A DNA stretch of 64,000 nt from Actinoplanes flavus (GTDB lineage: Bacteria; Actinomycetota; Actinomycetes; Mycobacteriales; Micromonosporaceae): the NCBI RefSeq assembly GCF_017592555.1, contig NZ_JAGFNS010000037.1, positions 18,269-82,268 on the forward strand, read 5' to 3'. Both the position numbers and the translations under genes were made by a program. How positions within the stretch are numbered: position 1 is the stretch's first letter; each line of letters begins with the position of its first letter. The notes beneath the pieces are model-generated. The model was not told where the DNA came from, did not search any database, and saw only the letters and a program-made list of their open reading frames with translations. Below are positions 17,710 through 26,345 of the stretch, piece after piece.

Positions 17710-18549
17710 TCACCAGCTGAGGCAGGTCAGTTCGCTGTAGAGGTAGTCGACCTCCTCCTCGGCCACCTCGCCGCGGAACATCTTGCGGCGCGGGTTCGGC
17801 AGCATCCGGGACAGCCGGGGCCGGTGACCGGCCACCCGCGGCTCGGCCAGCAGCGCGAGGATCCCGTGGCGCAGCAACAGGTGGCTCTGGAACCGGCGGC
17901 GCAGGGCGCGGAACAGGTCCGGGTCGCTGACGTACAGCAGCGAGGCGAAGAACGGCAGGTTCTTGCGCCGGTCCGTCCGGTAGACGACGTAGCAGTGCCG
18001 CCCGCCGCGGGTGAGCAGCACGTGCCGGGCCGCCGCGGCGTCCACGTGGTCGCGGTAGATCTGCAGGTCGTCCCCGCGCAGCGTGCCCTCCAGCATCGCC
18101 GGATCGGTGCTGAGCCGGCCGCGCGGCGACAGCCACGGGAGGTTCGGCGCGACCGCGGTGGCGGTGTCCAGGAACGAGAAGCCCAACCGGGTGTTGAGCG
18201 GCACCACGTTGCCGCTCGGCGAGAGGTCGGTGAAGACGTGCCCCTCCTGGGCCAGCAGCGCCTTGAGCAGCTTCAGGCTGTGGAACCGGTGCTGCGGCAG
18301 CACGCACCAGGCGCCCAGATTGCAGATCCGCCGCCCGCGCCGCTCGGAGTAGAACGCCAGGTATGCGCCGGCCACCTCCCCCTGCTCGGTACGCAGCAGG
18401 AAACCGTGGTTGGGCGCGGACACCTTCCACGGGACCCGCATCGCCCGTTCCCAGGCCTCCACGGTCACCCGGGTGTTGAGGTGTTCCTGCAAGAAGCGGG
18501 CCACCGCCGGAATGTCAGCGGTCGTGATGGGCGCCAGCCGGAGGGCCAT
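17710..18549 (-). CDS. GNAT-like acyltransferase of the polysaccharide operon
   Basis: A protein of about 279 aa with an N-terminal GNAT fold: APITTADIPAVARFLQEHL, then HGFLLRTEQGEVAGAYLAFYS, the acyl-CoA loop region CVLPQHRFHSLKLLKALLAQEG and NTRLGFSFLD. The C-terminal half is a second, less familiar domain. The start is uncertain: ATG 18549 is used, but GTG 18573 or 18561 are possible, and none has a strong ribosome site. It lies between the polymerase and the ligase/decarboxylase/ACP trio. It might transfer the ACP- or CoA-bound group made by those enzymes onto a sugar; this is inference from position. Confidence 0.7.
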   Translation of the reverse strand: MALRLAPITTADIPAVARFLQEHLNTRVTVEAWERAMRVPWKVSAPNHGFLLRTEQGEVAGAYLAFYSERRGRRICNLGAWCVLPQHRFHSLKLLKALLAQEGHVFTDLSPSGNVVPLNTRLGFSFLDTATAVAPNLPWLSPRGRLSTDPAMLEGTLRGDDLQIYRDHVDAAAARHVLLTRGGRHCYVVYRTDRRKNLPFFASLLYVSDPDLFRALRRRFQSHLLLRHGILALLAEPRVAGHRPRLSRMLPNPRRKMFRGEVAEEEVDYLYSELTCLSW

Positions 18550-18607
18550 CAGGGGTGTCACTAACCCTTTCACAGGTCGTCGCCGCTGTCGGTGCGTCGT
18601 CCGAGGC

Positions 18608-19987
18608 TCATTCGAACAGCCGCTTGACATGGGAGGTGCGGATCACGCGGGTGGGATGGGTGAAGCGCCAGACCGCACCGGCGAGGCCCGACATCAGAGC
18701 GAGGGTGAACGCGAAGGTGGTGAAGCTGAACGAGTCGAAGGTGGCTCCGACCAGGATCGCGACGACCTGGCTGGAGATGAGCGCCGCACAGAGGTGTTTG
18801 TCCTCGGCGGCGGTGGAGCGCCGCAGGGCCATCCCGGCCTGCGCGATGCAGGTGACGTGCAGCGCGGCGAGCGCCAGCACTCCGACGATGCCGGTGGTCA
18901 CCAGCGACATCAGCCACTGGTTGTCGAGCATGATGTACAGGTCGGGGATGAGCGTGCCCGGCCCACGACCGAGCCACGGTCGCTGACTGAACCAGTGGGA
19001 GACCATCTCGTAGTCTTCGGTCCGGCCGGTGATGCTCGGGTCCTGGTCGGCCATCAGGAACATCGACTTCAGCGTGCCGAGCAGGCCGGGCCGCAGTACC
19101 GTCATGGCGCCCAGCGCGACCACCGTGATCAGCAGCATGTTGTAGCGCAGGCGCCAGCTCCAGGCGAAGAACATGACCGTCATGGCCACGCCCAGCGCCA
19201 GCACGCCGGTCCGGGAGATGGCGATCGGCACGGCCGCGGCGATCACCGCGGTCAGCGCGGCGTAGAAGCGGCGACCGGCCTTCGCCGGTGAGTACATCGC
19301 GAAGTGCAGTCCGAACGGGACGGCCATGGCCAGCACGGTGCTGAACTCGATGTAGTGGATGGCCGTGCCGGCGACCCGGAACAGGCCCTCGTCACCACGC
19401 TTCTGGAAGTCGGCCATCTCGGCCTTGATCTCCAGACCGGGCACGATCAGCCGCTGGGCTATGTCGTACTCGAACAGCGACTGGATCAGGCCGATCACCG
19501 CCATGAAGGCGGCCGCCCAGACGAAGACCCGCAGGACCTTGCGCAGCCGGTCCCAGTTGTTGACCCCGTCGGCCGCCATCAACACCAGGCCGATGAACTG
19601 GAAGGTGACCAGAAGGGTGAAGTTCTGCCGGTTGGCCTCCAGGGAGGGCAGCCCCCGCAGCATCCCGGAGATGTACGACAGCAGCATCGACACCAGGTAG
19701 AACAGCATCGCCCAGCGCAGCGGCTGCGGCCCCATCAGGAACAGCGTCGGGCTCAGCCGGGCGATCAGCCACCAGGCGAACAGCCCCATCGCCACCACCA
19801 GCGCGGGCCGGCCGGCGAAGGTCAGGCCGGGCACGATCAGCGCGGCCGGCAGGCAGTAGAGCAGGCAGACCAGGAACGCGATGACCGTCGCGGTGTCCAG
19901 CCGGACCTGGAGGCGCCGGGAGGTGTACGTACCCGGTGCGATCAGCGACGGCTCGAGATCGACCGGATGAACCGCCGACGACGTCAT
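18608..19987 (-). CDS. O-antigen ligase/Wzy-like polysaccharide polymerase
   Basis: A 459-aa polytopic membrane protein with about 10-12 TM segments. It carries the O-antigen ligase (Wzy_C) features: a large extracytoplasmic loop near the middle-to-end (SMFLMADQDPSITGRTEDYEMVSHWFSQRPWLGRGPGTLIPD) followed by DNQWLMSLVTTGIVGV. Such proteins either polymerise undecaprenyl-linked repeat units or ligate finished glycan. Its position directly after the Wzz-like chain-length gene, with a 4-bp overlap, favours polymerase. It is cytoplasmic-membrane located. Confidence 0.85.
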   Translation of the reverse strand: MTSSAVHPVDLEPSLIAPGTYTSRRLQVRLDTATVIAFLVCLLYCLPAALIVPGLTFAGRPALVVAMGLFAWWLIARLSPTLFLMGPQPLRWAMLFYLVSMLLSYISGMLRGLPSLEANRQNFTLLVTFQFIGLVLMAADGVNNWDRLRKVLRVFVWAAAFMAVIGLIQSLFEYDIAQRLIVPGLEIKAEMADFQKRGDEGLFRVAGTAIHYIEFSTVLAMAVPFGLHFAMYSPAKAGRRFYAALTAVIAAAVPIAISRTGVLALGVAMTVMFFAWSWRLRYNMLLITVVALGAMTVLRPGLLGTLKSMFLMADQDPSITGRTEDYEMVSHWFSQRPWLGRGPGTLIPDLYIMLDNQWLMSLVTTGIVGVLALAALHVTCIAQAGMALRRSTAAEDKHLCAALISSQVVAILVGATFDSFSFTTFAFTLALMSGLAGAVWRFTHPTRVIRTSHVKRLFE

Positions 19988-20940
19988 GATCTTTTCTTCT
20001 GGGCGTTCCAGGGCTGGTACGAGGTCGGGAGGATGACCGTGGCGTCGACCGGGTCCACCGGCCCGTTGGTGTCCCGCTGTGCGTGCGACTGGCGGGGCCG
20101 GGTCTCGGTCGAGTGGCGCACGCCGCCGGCGTGGTTGCCCTGCCGCTGCTGCGGGCGCAGCACCTGGGTCTTCTCCGCCTCGTCGGACGGCCGGGCGCGC
20201 ACCGGTTCGGACCGCACCGGACCCGGCGGGTCGCCGCCCGCGCCGTCGCCCTCGTCGTCACGGTGCCTACGGCGGCGCAGCCAGTAGTCCAGAACGATGG
20301 TGGACGCGGTGGTGAGCAGCACGCCCAGGCCGGCGGCCACGATCAGGACCCGCTTGCGGGTGCCGGTGTCCTGCTCGGGCGCGCTGCCGTCGTTGATCAC
20401 CAGGGTGGAGATGGTGTCCTCGGGCAGGGCGCCGTACTGCTTCTGCTTGGCGGCGATGTCGTCCTGGAGCAGCTTGATCACCCGCTGGATGGTGCCGGTG
20501 GCCTGCTCCTTGCTGTCGCCCACCACCTCGATCTCGAACAGCGGGGTGCGCTCGTTGAGCACGACCGTGATGCTGTCCGAGAAGCCCTCGTCGACCAGCT
20601 TCTCCAGCGCGGTCGGGTTGGTGACGGTCAGCGCGGCGGCGTTGCCCAGCGCCGCGTAACCGAGGTCGAGCCAGGGGTTCGCCGGGCGCGGCTTGGCGTC
20701 CGGATCGGCCGGCTTGCCGCTGCTGGGCGACGGGATCAACTGCATGTACCCGGTGGCCTTGTAGTCGGGCGAGACCGTCTGGGCGGCCAGATAGACGACC
20801 GCGACCGTGACCACCAGCATCGGCACCGCGAAGTACCACCGGCGGAGCAGCAGTCTGGTGAGGTCCCAGAGGTCCACGATTTCCCTCTCGATCGAACGGG
20901 CCACAGGGGACCCTGCACGACTCGGTGGCGAGCCGTCCAT
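19984..20940 (-). CDS. Wzz/YveK-like chain-length determinant protein
   Basis: A 318-aa membrane protein of the polysaccharide co-polymerase class. TM1 lies at about 36-54 after a cytoplasmic start (IVDLWDLTRLLLRRWYFAVP). A periplasm-like loop of about 140 residues follows, then TM2 near 196-216 (VLIVAAGLGVLLTTASTIVLDYWL) and a charged cytoplasmic tail of about 95 residues. No Walker kinase domain and no Tyr cluster is seen, so it is the Wzz/CapA-type half without its kinase. ATG 20940 is used, but GTG 20904 is also possible. It is the first gene of the minus-strand operon reaching the ACP gene. Confidence 0.85.
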   Translation of the reverse strand: MDGSPPSRAGSPVARSIEREIVDLWDLTRLLLRRWYFAVPMLVVTVAVVYLAAQTVSPDYKATGYMQLIPSPSSGKPADPDAKPRPANPWLDLGYAALGNAAALTVTNPTALEKLVDEGFSDSITVVLNERTPLFEIEVVGDSKEQATGTIQRVIKLLQDDIAAKQKQYGALPEDTISTLVINDGSAPEQDTGTRKRVLIVAAGLGVLLTTASTIVLDYWLRRRRHRDDEGDGAGGDPPGPVRSEPVRARPSDEAEKTQVLRPQQRQGNHAGGVRHSTETRPRQSHAQRDTNGPVDPVDATVILPTSYQPWNAQKKRS

Positions 20941-21274
20941 CCGCCATCGATCTTAGGCATCCGGCCGTCCGGACCGAATCGAGTGCCGTCGCGAACGCTG
21001 TCGTAAAACCGACAAGCCCTTTCAGCCACGTCAATGCCTGGTCTAGCGAAAGCCGAAATTTGACCATATCCCCGCAAGGTCCATCCACGATGTACGGACA
21101 TTCACCACTATGCGGATGGACGTGCGATTCGGGCCTTACTGCAGAACTCGCCGCAGATCCGACTCCACTTAGAACAGACGACCGCCGACGCTGCCCGGTC
21201 GGACGGTTGCTGGCGGCTCGTTCCATCGAGCACTGTTCACAGGTCCGCAGTGAGCAAAGGAGACGGACGACACC
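20941..21274. promoter_or_regulatory. Divergent promoter region of the two polysaccharide operons
   Basis: A 334-bp non-coding stretch between the leftward wzz-like operon and the rightward glycosyltransferase operon, visibly less GC-rich than its surroundings. It contains an 8-bp perfect inverted repeat, GTCCATCC at 21079-21086 and GGATGGAC at 21114-21121, which could be an operator or hairpin. The rightward gene has the ribosome site AAAGGAG at 21256-21262. I could not assign convincing -35/-10 pairs. Confidence 0.5.
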
Positions 21275-22558
21275 ATGGCTCGCAGCCCGCACGTCACCAT
21301 CCTCATCGCCAACCTGCCGGCCGAACGCGACCGCCGGGTGATCCGGGAGTGCCTGACACTGGAGGAGAGAGGTTTCGAGGTGACCGTCATCGCGCCACGC
21401 GGTGACAAGAGCCTGCGCGTGCTGCCGGGCAGCCGGAACACCCGGCTCAAGCCGTACCCGGTGAAGGTCTACGGCAGTGGCGTGCTGACCTTCGCCGTCG
21501 AGTTCGCCTGGTCCTTCCTCTGCATCGCGGTCCGCCTGATCGGCGAGGTCCTCGCCGGGCGCGCGCACGCCGTCCAGGTCTGCAACCCGCCGGACGTCTA
21601 CTGGCCGCTCGCCCTGCTGCTGCGTGCCCTCGGCCGGCCGTGGGTCTTCGACCACCACGACCTGTGCCCGGAGGTCTACGCGTCCCGGGTCGGCAGCGAC
21701 GGCATCGCCCGGGAGCCGAACCGGTGGGTCACCCGGATCCTGGTCGCGATGGAGTGGCTCACCCTGCGCACGGCGACCGAGGTGGTCGCCACCAACGAGT
21801 CGTTCAAGGACAACGCGGTCCGCCGCGGCGTCCGGCCGGAGAAGGTGACCGTGGTCCGCAACGGCCCGGCCGGCCGGGAGATCACCGGCGAGCCGGCGGA
21901 GGTCACCCCCGCCGACGGCGTGCCGCGGATCGTCTACCTCGGTGTCTTCGGCCCACAGGACAACGTCGAGGGCGTCGTGCTGGCCGCCGAGGAGCTGGCC
22001 CGCCGCCGGGGCCGCACCGGCTGGCGGATGATCCTGGCCGGTGACGGCGAGAGCATGCCGTCGGTGCGCCGCCTCGCCGCCGAGCGCAAGGTCGAGGACG
22101 TGGTCGAGTTCACCGGCTGGCTCGACGGCCCGGCCGTCGACGAGTTGCTGCGCGAGGCGGTCATCGCCGTCCAGCCGGACCTGCCGACCCGGATGAACGA
22201 TCTGTCGACCATGGCGAAGACCGTCGAGTACGTGGGTCGTGGACTCCCGGTGATCGCGGCCGACCTGACCGAGACGCGCCGCACCCTCGGTGACGCCGGC
22301 GTCTACGTGCCGACCGGCGCCCCCGAGGAGTTCGCCGAGGCCATCGACGAACTGCTCGACGACGACGCACGGCGTCAACGGATGCGCAAACTGGGCCGCG
22401 AGCGGTTCCTCGGCCTGCTGTCCTGGGAGCACCAGGCCGGTCCGTACGCCGATGTCTTCCGGCGGCTGCTCGCCAGACGCCTGCCGCCGCCCGCGACCGG
22501 CGCCCGCATCCCCCGGCAGCGCACCGGCAGCACCGAGCCGGCGCCGGAGAAGCGATGA
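21275..22558 (+). CDS. GT4-type glycosyltransferase
   Basis: A 427-aa GT-B enzyme. The N-terminal Rossmann domain contains NLPAERDRRVIRECLTLEERGF and the acceptor-side DHHDLCPEVYASR. The C-terminal donor domain has VYLGVFGPQDNVEGVVLAAEEL, GDGESMPSVRRLAAE, and a family EX7E-like region around MNDLSTMAKTVEYVGRGLPVIAADL. Length is typical of WbuB/WecA-dependent GT4 enzymes. AAAGGAG precedes the ATG by 12 nt. It leads a three-gene rightward operon with a GT2 and a deacetylase-like gene. Confidence 0.88.
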   Translation: MARSPHVTILIANLPAERDRRVIRECLTLEERGFEVTVIAPRGDKSLRVLPGSRNTRLKPYPVKVYGSGVLTFAVEFAWSFLCIAVRLIGEVLAGRAHAVQVCNPPDVYWPLALLLRALGRPWVFDHHDLCPEVYASRVGSDGIAREPNRWVTRILVAMEWLTLRTATEVVATNESFKDNAVRRGVRPEKVTVVRNGPAGREITGEPAEVTPADGVPRIVYLGVFGPQDNVEGVVLAAEELARRRGRTGWRMILAGDGESMPSVRRLAAERKVEDVVEFTGWLDGPAVDELLREAVIAVQPDLPTRMNDLSTMAKTVEYVGRGLPVIAADLTETRRTLGDAGVYVPTGAPEEFAEAIDELLDDDARRQRMRKLGRERFLGLLSWEHQAGPYADVFRRLLARRLPPPATGARIPRQRTGSTEPAPEKR

Positions 22559-23400
22559 CCAGCGTCGTCATCGCCGCGCACAACGAGGCGGCGGTGATCG
22601 GGCGCTGCCTGGACGCGCTGCTGAGCGACGCGCGGCCCGGCGAGTTCGACATCACCGTCGTCGCCAACGGGTGCACCGACGACACCGTCGCGGTCGCCCG
22701 CGGCCGCCCGGGCGTCCGCGTCATCGACCTGGCGACCGCCGGAAAGTCCCCGGCCCTCAACGCCGGTGACGAGGCCGCCGTCGGATTCCCGCGCGTCTAC
22801 CTGGACGCCGACGTGGTGCTGACCACCGCCGCGGTGCGATCCCTCGCCGCGGCCCTGGAGACCGCGCCGGCCGCCACGGTCGGGCGGGCGCTGGACGTCG
22901 CCGGGCGGCCGCTGCCGGTCCGCGCGTACTACGCGATCCACGGGCGGCTGCCGGTGCTGCGCGACGGACTGTTCGGGCGGGGCGTGGTGGCGTTGTCGGA
23001 GAAGGGCCGGGCCCGGTTCGGCCGGTTCCCCGACCTGGTCGCCGACGACCTCTTCCTCGACTCCCAATTCACCCGCCAGGAGAAGGCGCACGTCACGGCG
23101 TACACGTCGACGGTCGCCACCCCGCGCCGCACCGGCGACCTGATCCGCCGCCTGGTCCGGGTCCGGGGCGGCAACGCCGCGATGCGCGCGGCGGCGGACC
23201 GCGGGGAGATCACCGTGCCGGTCCGGTCCGCGGACCGCTCCTCCTGGCTGCGTGACGTCGTCCTGCCCCGGCCGTGGCTGGCTCCCGCCGCGCTCTGCTA
23301 CGTGACGATCACCGTGCTGGCGGCGGTCGCCGCGAAACGGGCCGGTGACGGTGGCGCCGCCTGGGGCCGCGACGAATCCTCCCGGCAATCCGACTCCTAG
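22555..23400 (+). CDS. Family 2 glycosyltransferase
   Basis: A 281-aa GT-A glycosyltransferase whose ATG overlaps the preceding GT4 stop (ATGA). The fold opens with SVVIAAHNEAAVIGRCLDALL and ITVVANGCTDDT, with the DxD motif in RVYLDADVVLTT and the later ADDLFLDSQFTR, which fits the acceptor/base aspartate region. The C-terminus has one hydrophobic stretch (WLAPAALCYVTITVLAAVAA) that may anchor it to the membrane. It probably adds a sugar of the repeat unit on the cytoplasmic face. Confidence 0.88.
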   Translation: MTSVVIAAHNEAAVIGRCLDALLSDARPGEFDITVVANGCTDDTVAVARGRPGVRVIDLATAGKSPALNAGDEAAVGFPRVYLDADVVLTTAAVRSLAAALETAPAATVGRALDVAGRPLPVRAYYAIHGRLPVLRDGLFGRGVVALSEKGRARFGRFPDLVADDLFLDSQFTRQEKAHVTAYTSTVATPRRTGDLIRRLVRVRGGNAAMRAAADRGEITVPVRSADRSSWLRDVVLPRPWLAPAALCYVTITVLAAVAAKRAGDGGAAWGRDESSRQSDS

Positions 23401-23406
23401 GGAATC

Positions 23407-24075
23407 ATGGCTAACGACTCGGTCATCAACATCTGCTTCCACGGCATCGGCGCCCCGCAGCGCGAGCTCGAACCCGGCGAGGACCGGTACTGGATCAGCG
23501 AGGACCTGTTCGGCGCCGTCCTCGACGAGATCCGCGACTGGCCCGGCCTGCGGATCAGCTTCGACGACAGCAACACCTCGGATGTCGGTATCGGCCTGCC
23601 CGCGCTCCTGCAGCGTGGTCTGACCGCCGACTTCTTCGTTCTCGCCGGCCGGCTCGACAGTCCCGGCAGCCTCGGACCGGAGGAGGTCCGGCTGCTGCAC
23701 CGCAGCGGCATGACCGTCGGCACGCACGGCATGCGGCACATCCCGTGGCGCGGCCTGGATCCGGTCGCGTCCGACGAGGAGCTGGTCACCGCCCGCGAGC
23801 GCCTCACCGAGATGGTCGGCGCCGACGTGTCGACGGCGGCCTGCCCGCTCGGCCGGTACGACCGCACGCTTCTCACCCGCATGCGGCGCCTCGGTTACAC
23901 CCGGGTCTTCACCAGCGACCGCCGCCCGGCCCGTGCCACGCAGTGGCTCCAGCCCCGCTACACGGTCCGCAACGACGACACCCCGGGCTCGCTGCGCGCC
24001 GAAGCGCTCCAGGGCCCGTCCCCGATGTCCCGTCTCAAGCTGGAGACGGTCGGTGTGATCAAACGGCTACGATGA
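23407..24075 (+). CDS. Polysaccharide deacetylase-like protein (NodB/CE4 fold)
   Basis: A 222-aa protein resembling the CE4 family. The metal-binding pieces are visible: the Asp pair in LRISFDDSNTSDVG, the histidine motif in GTHGMRHIPWRG (HxxxH) and a later ACPLGRYDRTLL. No signal peptide is evident, so it may act inside the cell on lipid-linked or nucleotide sugars, as in ArnD or NodB-like enzymes. It starts 6 bp after the GT2 gene. Its 3' end overlaps the converging GT2 gene by 9 bp. Confidence 0.8.
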   Translation: MANDSVINICFHGIGAPQRELEPGEDRYWISEDLFGAVLDEIRDWPGLRISFDDSNTSDVGIGLPALLQRGLTADFFVLAGRLDSPGSLGPEEVRLLHRSGMTVGTHGMRHIPWRGLDPVASDEELVTARERLTEMVGADVSTAACPLGRYDRTLLTRMRRLGYTRVFTSDRRPARATQWLQPRYTVRNDDTPGSLRAEALQGPSPMSRLKLETVGVIKRLR

Positions 24076-25002
24076 CGCGCGGCCGTGGACGGTGTGCGGG
24101 CCCGGGGTCTCCCGGAGACGCGCCGGGCTCACCAGGAAACGGACCGCGCGGCGGCTGGGCGCCTTGCCGAGCAGCGCACGGCTGCCCTCCCGCAGCAGCA
24201 GCGCCGCCCAGAAGGCGACCGCGAGCAGCCGATGGTGGCGGCGGCTGTAGAGACGCACACGGTTGACGCTGAGCAGGGCCCACAGCGCCGGCGAAACCCG
24301 CGAGTCGCCTTCCAGGTGGACGGCATGGACCGCCGGGGTGAACCGGGTGACGAAGCCCGCGTCGCGGGCGCGCAGGGCGAAGTCGGTCTCCTCGGAGTAG
24401 AGGAAGAACGACTCGTCCCAGGGTCCGACGGCTTCCCAGCACTCCGCGCTGATCAGCACGGTGGAGCCCTCGGCCCAGTCGGTGACCGTCTCGGCCCGGT
24501 AGCGGCGCGGGTCGGTGACGACCTCGCCGAGGGCCGGGATCCGGCCGGCCCGCCGGGCGCCGAGGAACGCGTCGCCGAGGATGCGGCGCACCGCCGGCTC
24601 GCGGCGCATGGTCTGGATGAGCTCACCGTCACCGTCGAGCAGCAGGGGTACGGCGATGCCGGTCCCCTCGGTGCGCAGGACACCGAGCAGCGTCCGGATG
24701 CAGCCCGGAGTGAGCCGGACGTCGGGGTTGAGCACGAGTACCGCGGTGAACGGGCCGGCCTTGGCGACGGCGGCGTTGATGCCGGCCGCGTAGCCCCCGT
24801 TGCGGCCCATCTCGACGACGGTGGCGTCCGGCGCCAGCCGCCGCAGCGTGGCCACCGTGTCGTCGGCCGAATCGTTGTCGGCGACGGTCAGGTGCCAGTC
24901 GACGCCGTCGAGGCCGGGCCCGAGCGAGGAGAGGAGGTCGGCGAGCAGGCCCTCGCTGTTGTACGTGACGACGACGACAGCGACCGTCTCCGTGCTGTTC
25001 AC
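24067..25002 (-). CDS. Rhamnosyltransferase-like family 2 glycosyltransferase
   Basis: A 311-aa GT2 with the motifs of WbbL/rhamnosyl-type enzymes: VAVVVVTYNSEGLLADLLSSL, LTVADNDSADDTV, GYAAGINAAVAKAG, VLNPDVRLTPG and the late FFLYSEETDFALRARDAGF. The last motif (E-D/E-D-LC/AxRxxxxG) is highly characteristic of rhamnosyl- and galactofuranosyltransferases. dTDP-rhamnose genes sit 3-7 kb away, so dTDP-rhamnose is the likely donor. It starts 4 bp inside the UDP-glucose dehydrogenase gene, so the two are probably co-expressed. Confidence 0.88.
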   Translation of the reverse strand: MNSTETVAVVVVTYNSEGLLADLLSSLGPGLDGVDWHLTVADNDSADDTVATLRRLAPDATVVEMGRNGGYAAGINAAVAKAGPFTAVLVLNPDVRLTPGCIRTLLGVLRTEGTGIAVPLLLDGDGELIQTMRREPAVRRILGDAFLGARRAGRIPALGEVVTDPRRYRAETVTDWAEGSTVLISAECWEAVGPWDESFFLYSEETDFALRARDAGFVTRFTPAVHAVHLEGDSRVSPALWALLSVNRVRLYSRRHHRLLAVAFWAALLLREGSRALLGKAPSRRAVRFLVSPARLRETPGPHTVHGRASS

Positions 25003-26345
25003 CTACGGTGCTCCTTTTCGAGGGGTGCCATGGTGGGCCGGCCGAGTGCGCGGTACTCCCAGCCGGCGGCCCGCCAGCCGGCCGGGTCGAGCGCGTGCCG
25101 CCCGTCGACGATCTTGCGGTGGCCGACCACGGCGGCCATCGCGGACGGCTCGATCTCGCGGAACTCGTTCCACTCGGTCAGCAGCACCACGACGTCGGCG
25201 CCGCGGGCCGCGTCCAGGGCGCTGGTCGAGTACTCCAGGTGGGGGTGCGCGCGCCGGGCGCTCTCCAGGGCGGCGGGGTCGTAGACGACCACCGTGGCGC
25301 CGGCGGCCCGCAGCCGCTCGGCCACGTCGAGGGCGGGCGCGTCGCGGATGTCGTCGGAGTTCGGCTTGAACGCGGCGCCCAGTGCGGCCACCCGCTTGCC
25401 GGCCACGTCACCGCCGCAGATCTCCACGACCAGATCCACGGTACGGGCGCGCCGCCGCCGGTTGATGCCGTCGATCTCGCGCAGGAACCCGACCGCCTGG
25501 CCGACCCCGAGCTCCTCGGCCCGGTACGCGAACGCGCGGATGTCCTTGGGCAGGCAGCCGCCGCCGAACCCGAGGCCGGGCCGCAGGAACCGCCCGCCGA
25601 TCCGGTCGTCGTAGGCCAGCGCCTCGGCCAGGTCGTGCACGTCGGCGCCGGTGGCTTCGCAGATCTCGGCCATCGCGTTGATGTAGGAGATCTTGGTGGC
25701 CAGGAACGAGTTGGCCGCCACCTTCACCAGCTCGGCGGTCTGCAGGTCGGTCACCTTCACCGGCACGCCCTGGGCGAGCACCGGCTCGAACGTGTCGCGC
25801 AGCCGCTCCTCGGCCCACGCCGAGGTGACCCCGAAGACGAGCCGGTCGGGCCGCATGGTGTCGTCGACGGCGTAGCCCTCGCGCAGGAACTCCGGGTTCC
25901 ACGCCAGTTCCGCCTCGTCCCCGGCCGGGGCCAGCTCGCGCAGCAGCCCGGCGAGGCGGGCCGCCGTGCCGACCGGGACGGTGGACTTGCCGACCACCAG
26001 GGCGCGGCGGCGCAGGTAGGGCGCCAGCACGGTGACGGCCGCGTCCACGTACGTCAAATCGGCGGCCTCGGAGTCCGCCTGCTGGGGCGTGCCCACGCAG
26101 ATGAAATGCACGTCGCCGAAGTCGCCGGCCTCGGCGAACGAGGTGGTGAACCGCAGCCGGCCGGAGTCCAGGGCCTTGCTGAGCAGCTCGGGCAGGCCGG
26201 GCTCGAAGAACGGCACCTGGCCGGAGGCCAGCTTCTCGATCTTGGCGGTGTCGACGTCGACGCCGAGGACGTCGTGGCCCATGACGGCCATGCAGATGGC
26301 GTGGGTGGCGCCGAGATAGCCGGTGCCGATGACGGTGAGCCTCAT
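24999..26345 (-). CDS. UDP-glucose 6-dehydrogenase family protein
   Basis: A 448-aa NAD-dependent nucleotide-sugar dehydrogenase that would oxidise UDP-glucose to UDP-glucuronate. GTGYLG at 7-12 binds NAD, the catalytic cysteine is C264 in GFGGGCLPKD, and K/N residues in ELVKVAANSFLATKISYINAMAEICE match the active site. The C-terminal domain starts with GAAFKPNSDDIRDAPA. The start at 26345 gives a normal-length enzyme that begins at the Rossmann strand; longer readings run into the next gene. It shares one base with the priming transferase stop, so the polysaccharide probably contains a uronic acid or a derivative. Confidence 0.92.
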   Translation of the reverse strand: MRLTVIGTGYLGATHAICMAVMGHDVLGVDVDTAKIEKLASGQVPFFEPGLPELLSKALDSGRLRFTTSFAEAGDFGDVHFICVGTPQQADSEAADLTYVDAAVTVLAPYLRRRALVVGKSTVPVGTAARLAGLLRELAPAGDEAELAWNPEFLREGYAVDDTMRPDRLVFGVTSAWAEERLRDTFEPVLAQGVPVKVTDLQTAELVKVAANSFLATKISYINAMAEICEATGADVHDLAEALAYDDRIGGRFLRPGLGFGGGCLPKDIRAFAYRAEELGVGQAVGFLREIDGINRRRRARTVDLVVEICGGDVAGKRVAALGAAFKPNSDDIRDAPALDVAERLRAAGATVVVYDPAALESARRAHPHLEYSTSALDAARGADVVVLLTEWNEFREIEPSAMAAVVGHRKIVDGRHALDPAGWRAAGWEYRALGRPTMAPLEKEHRR

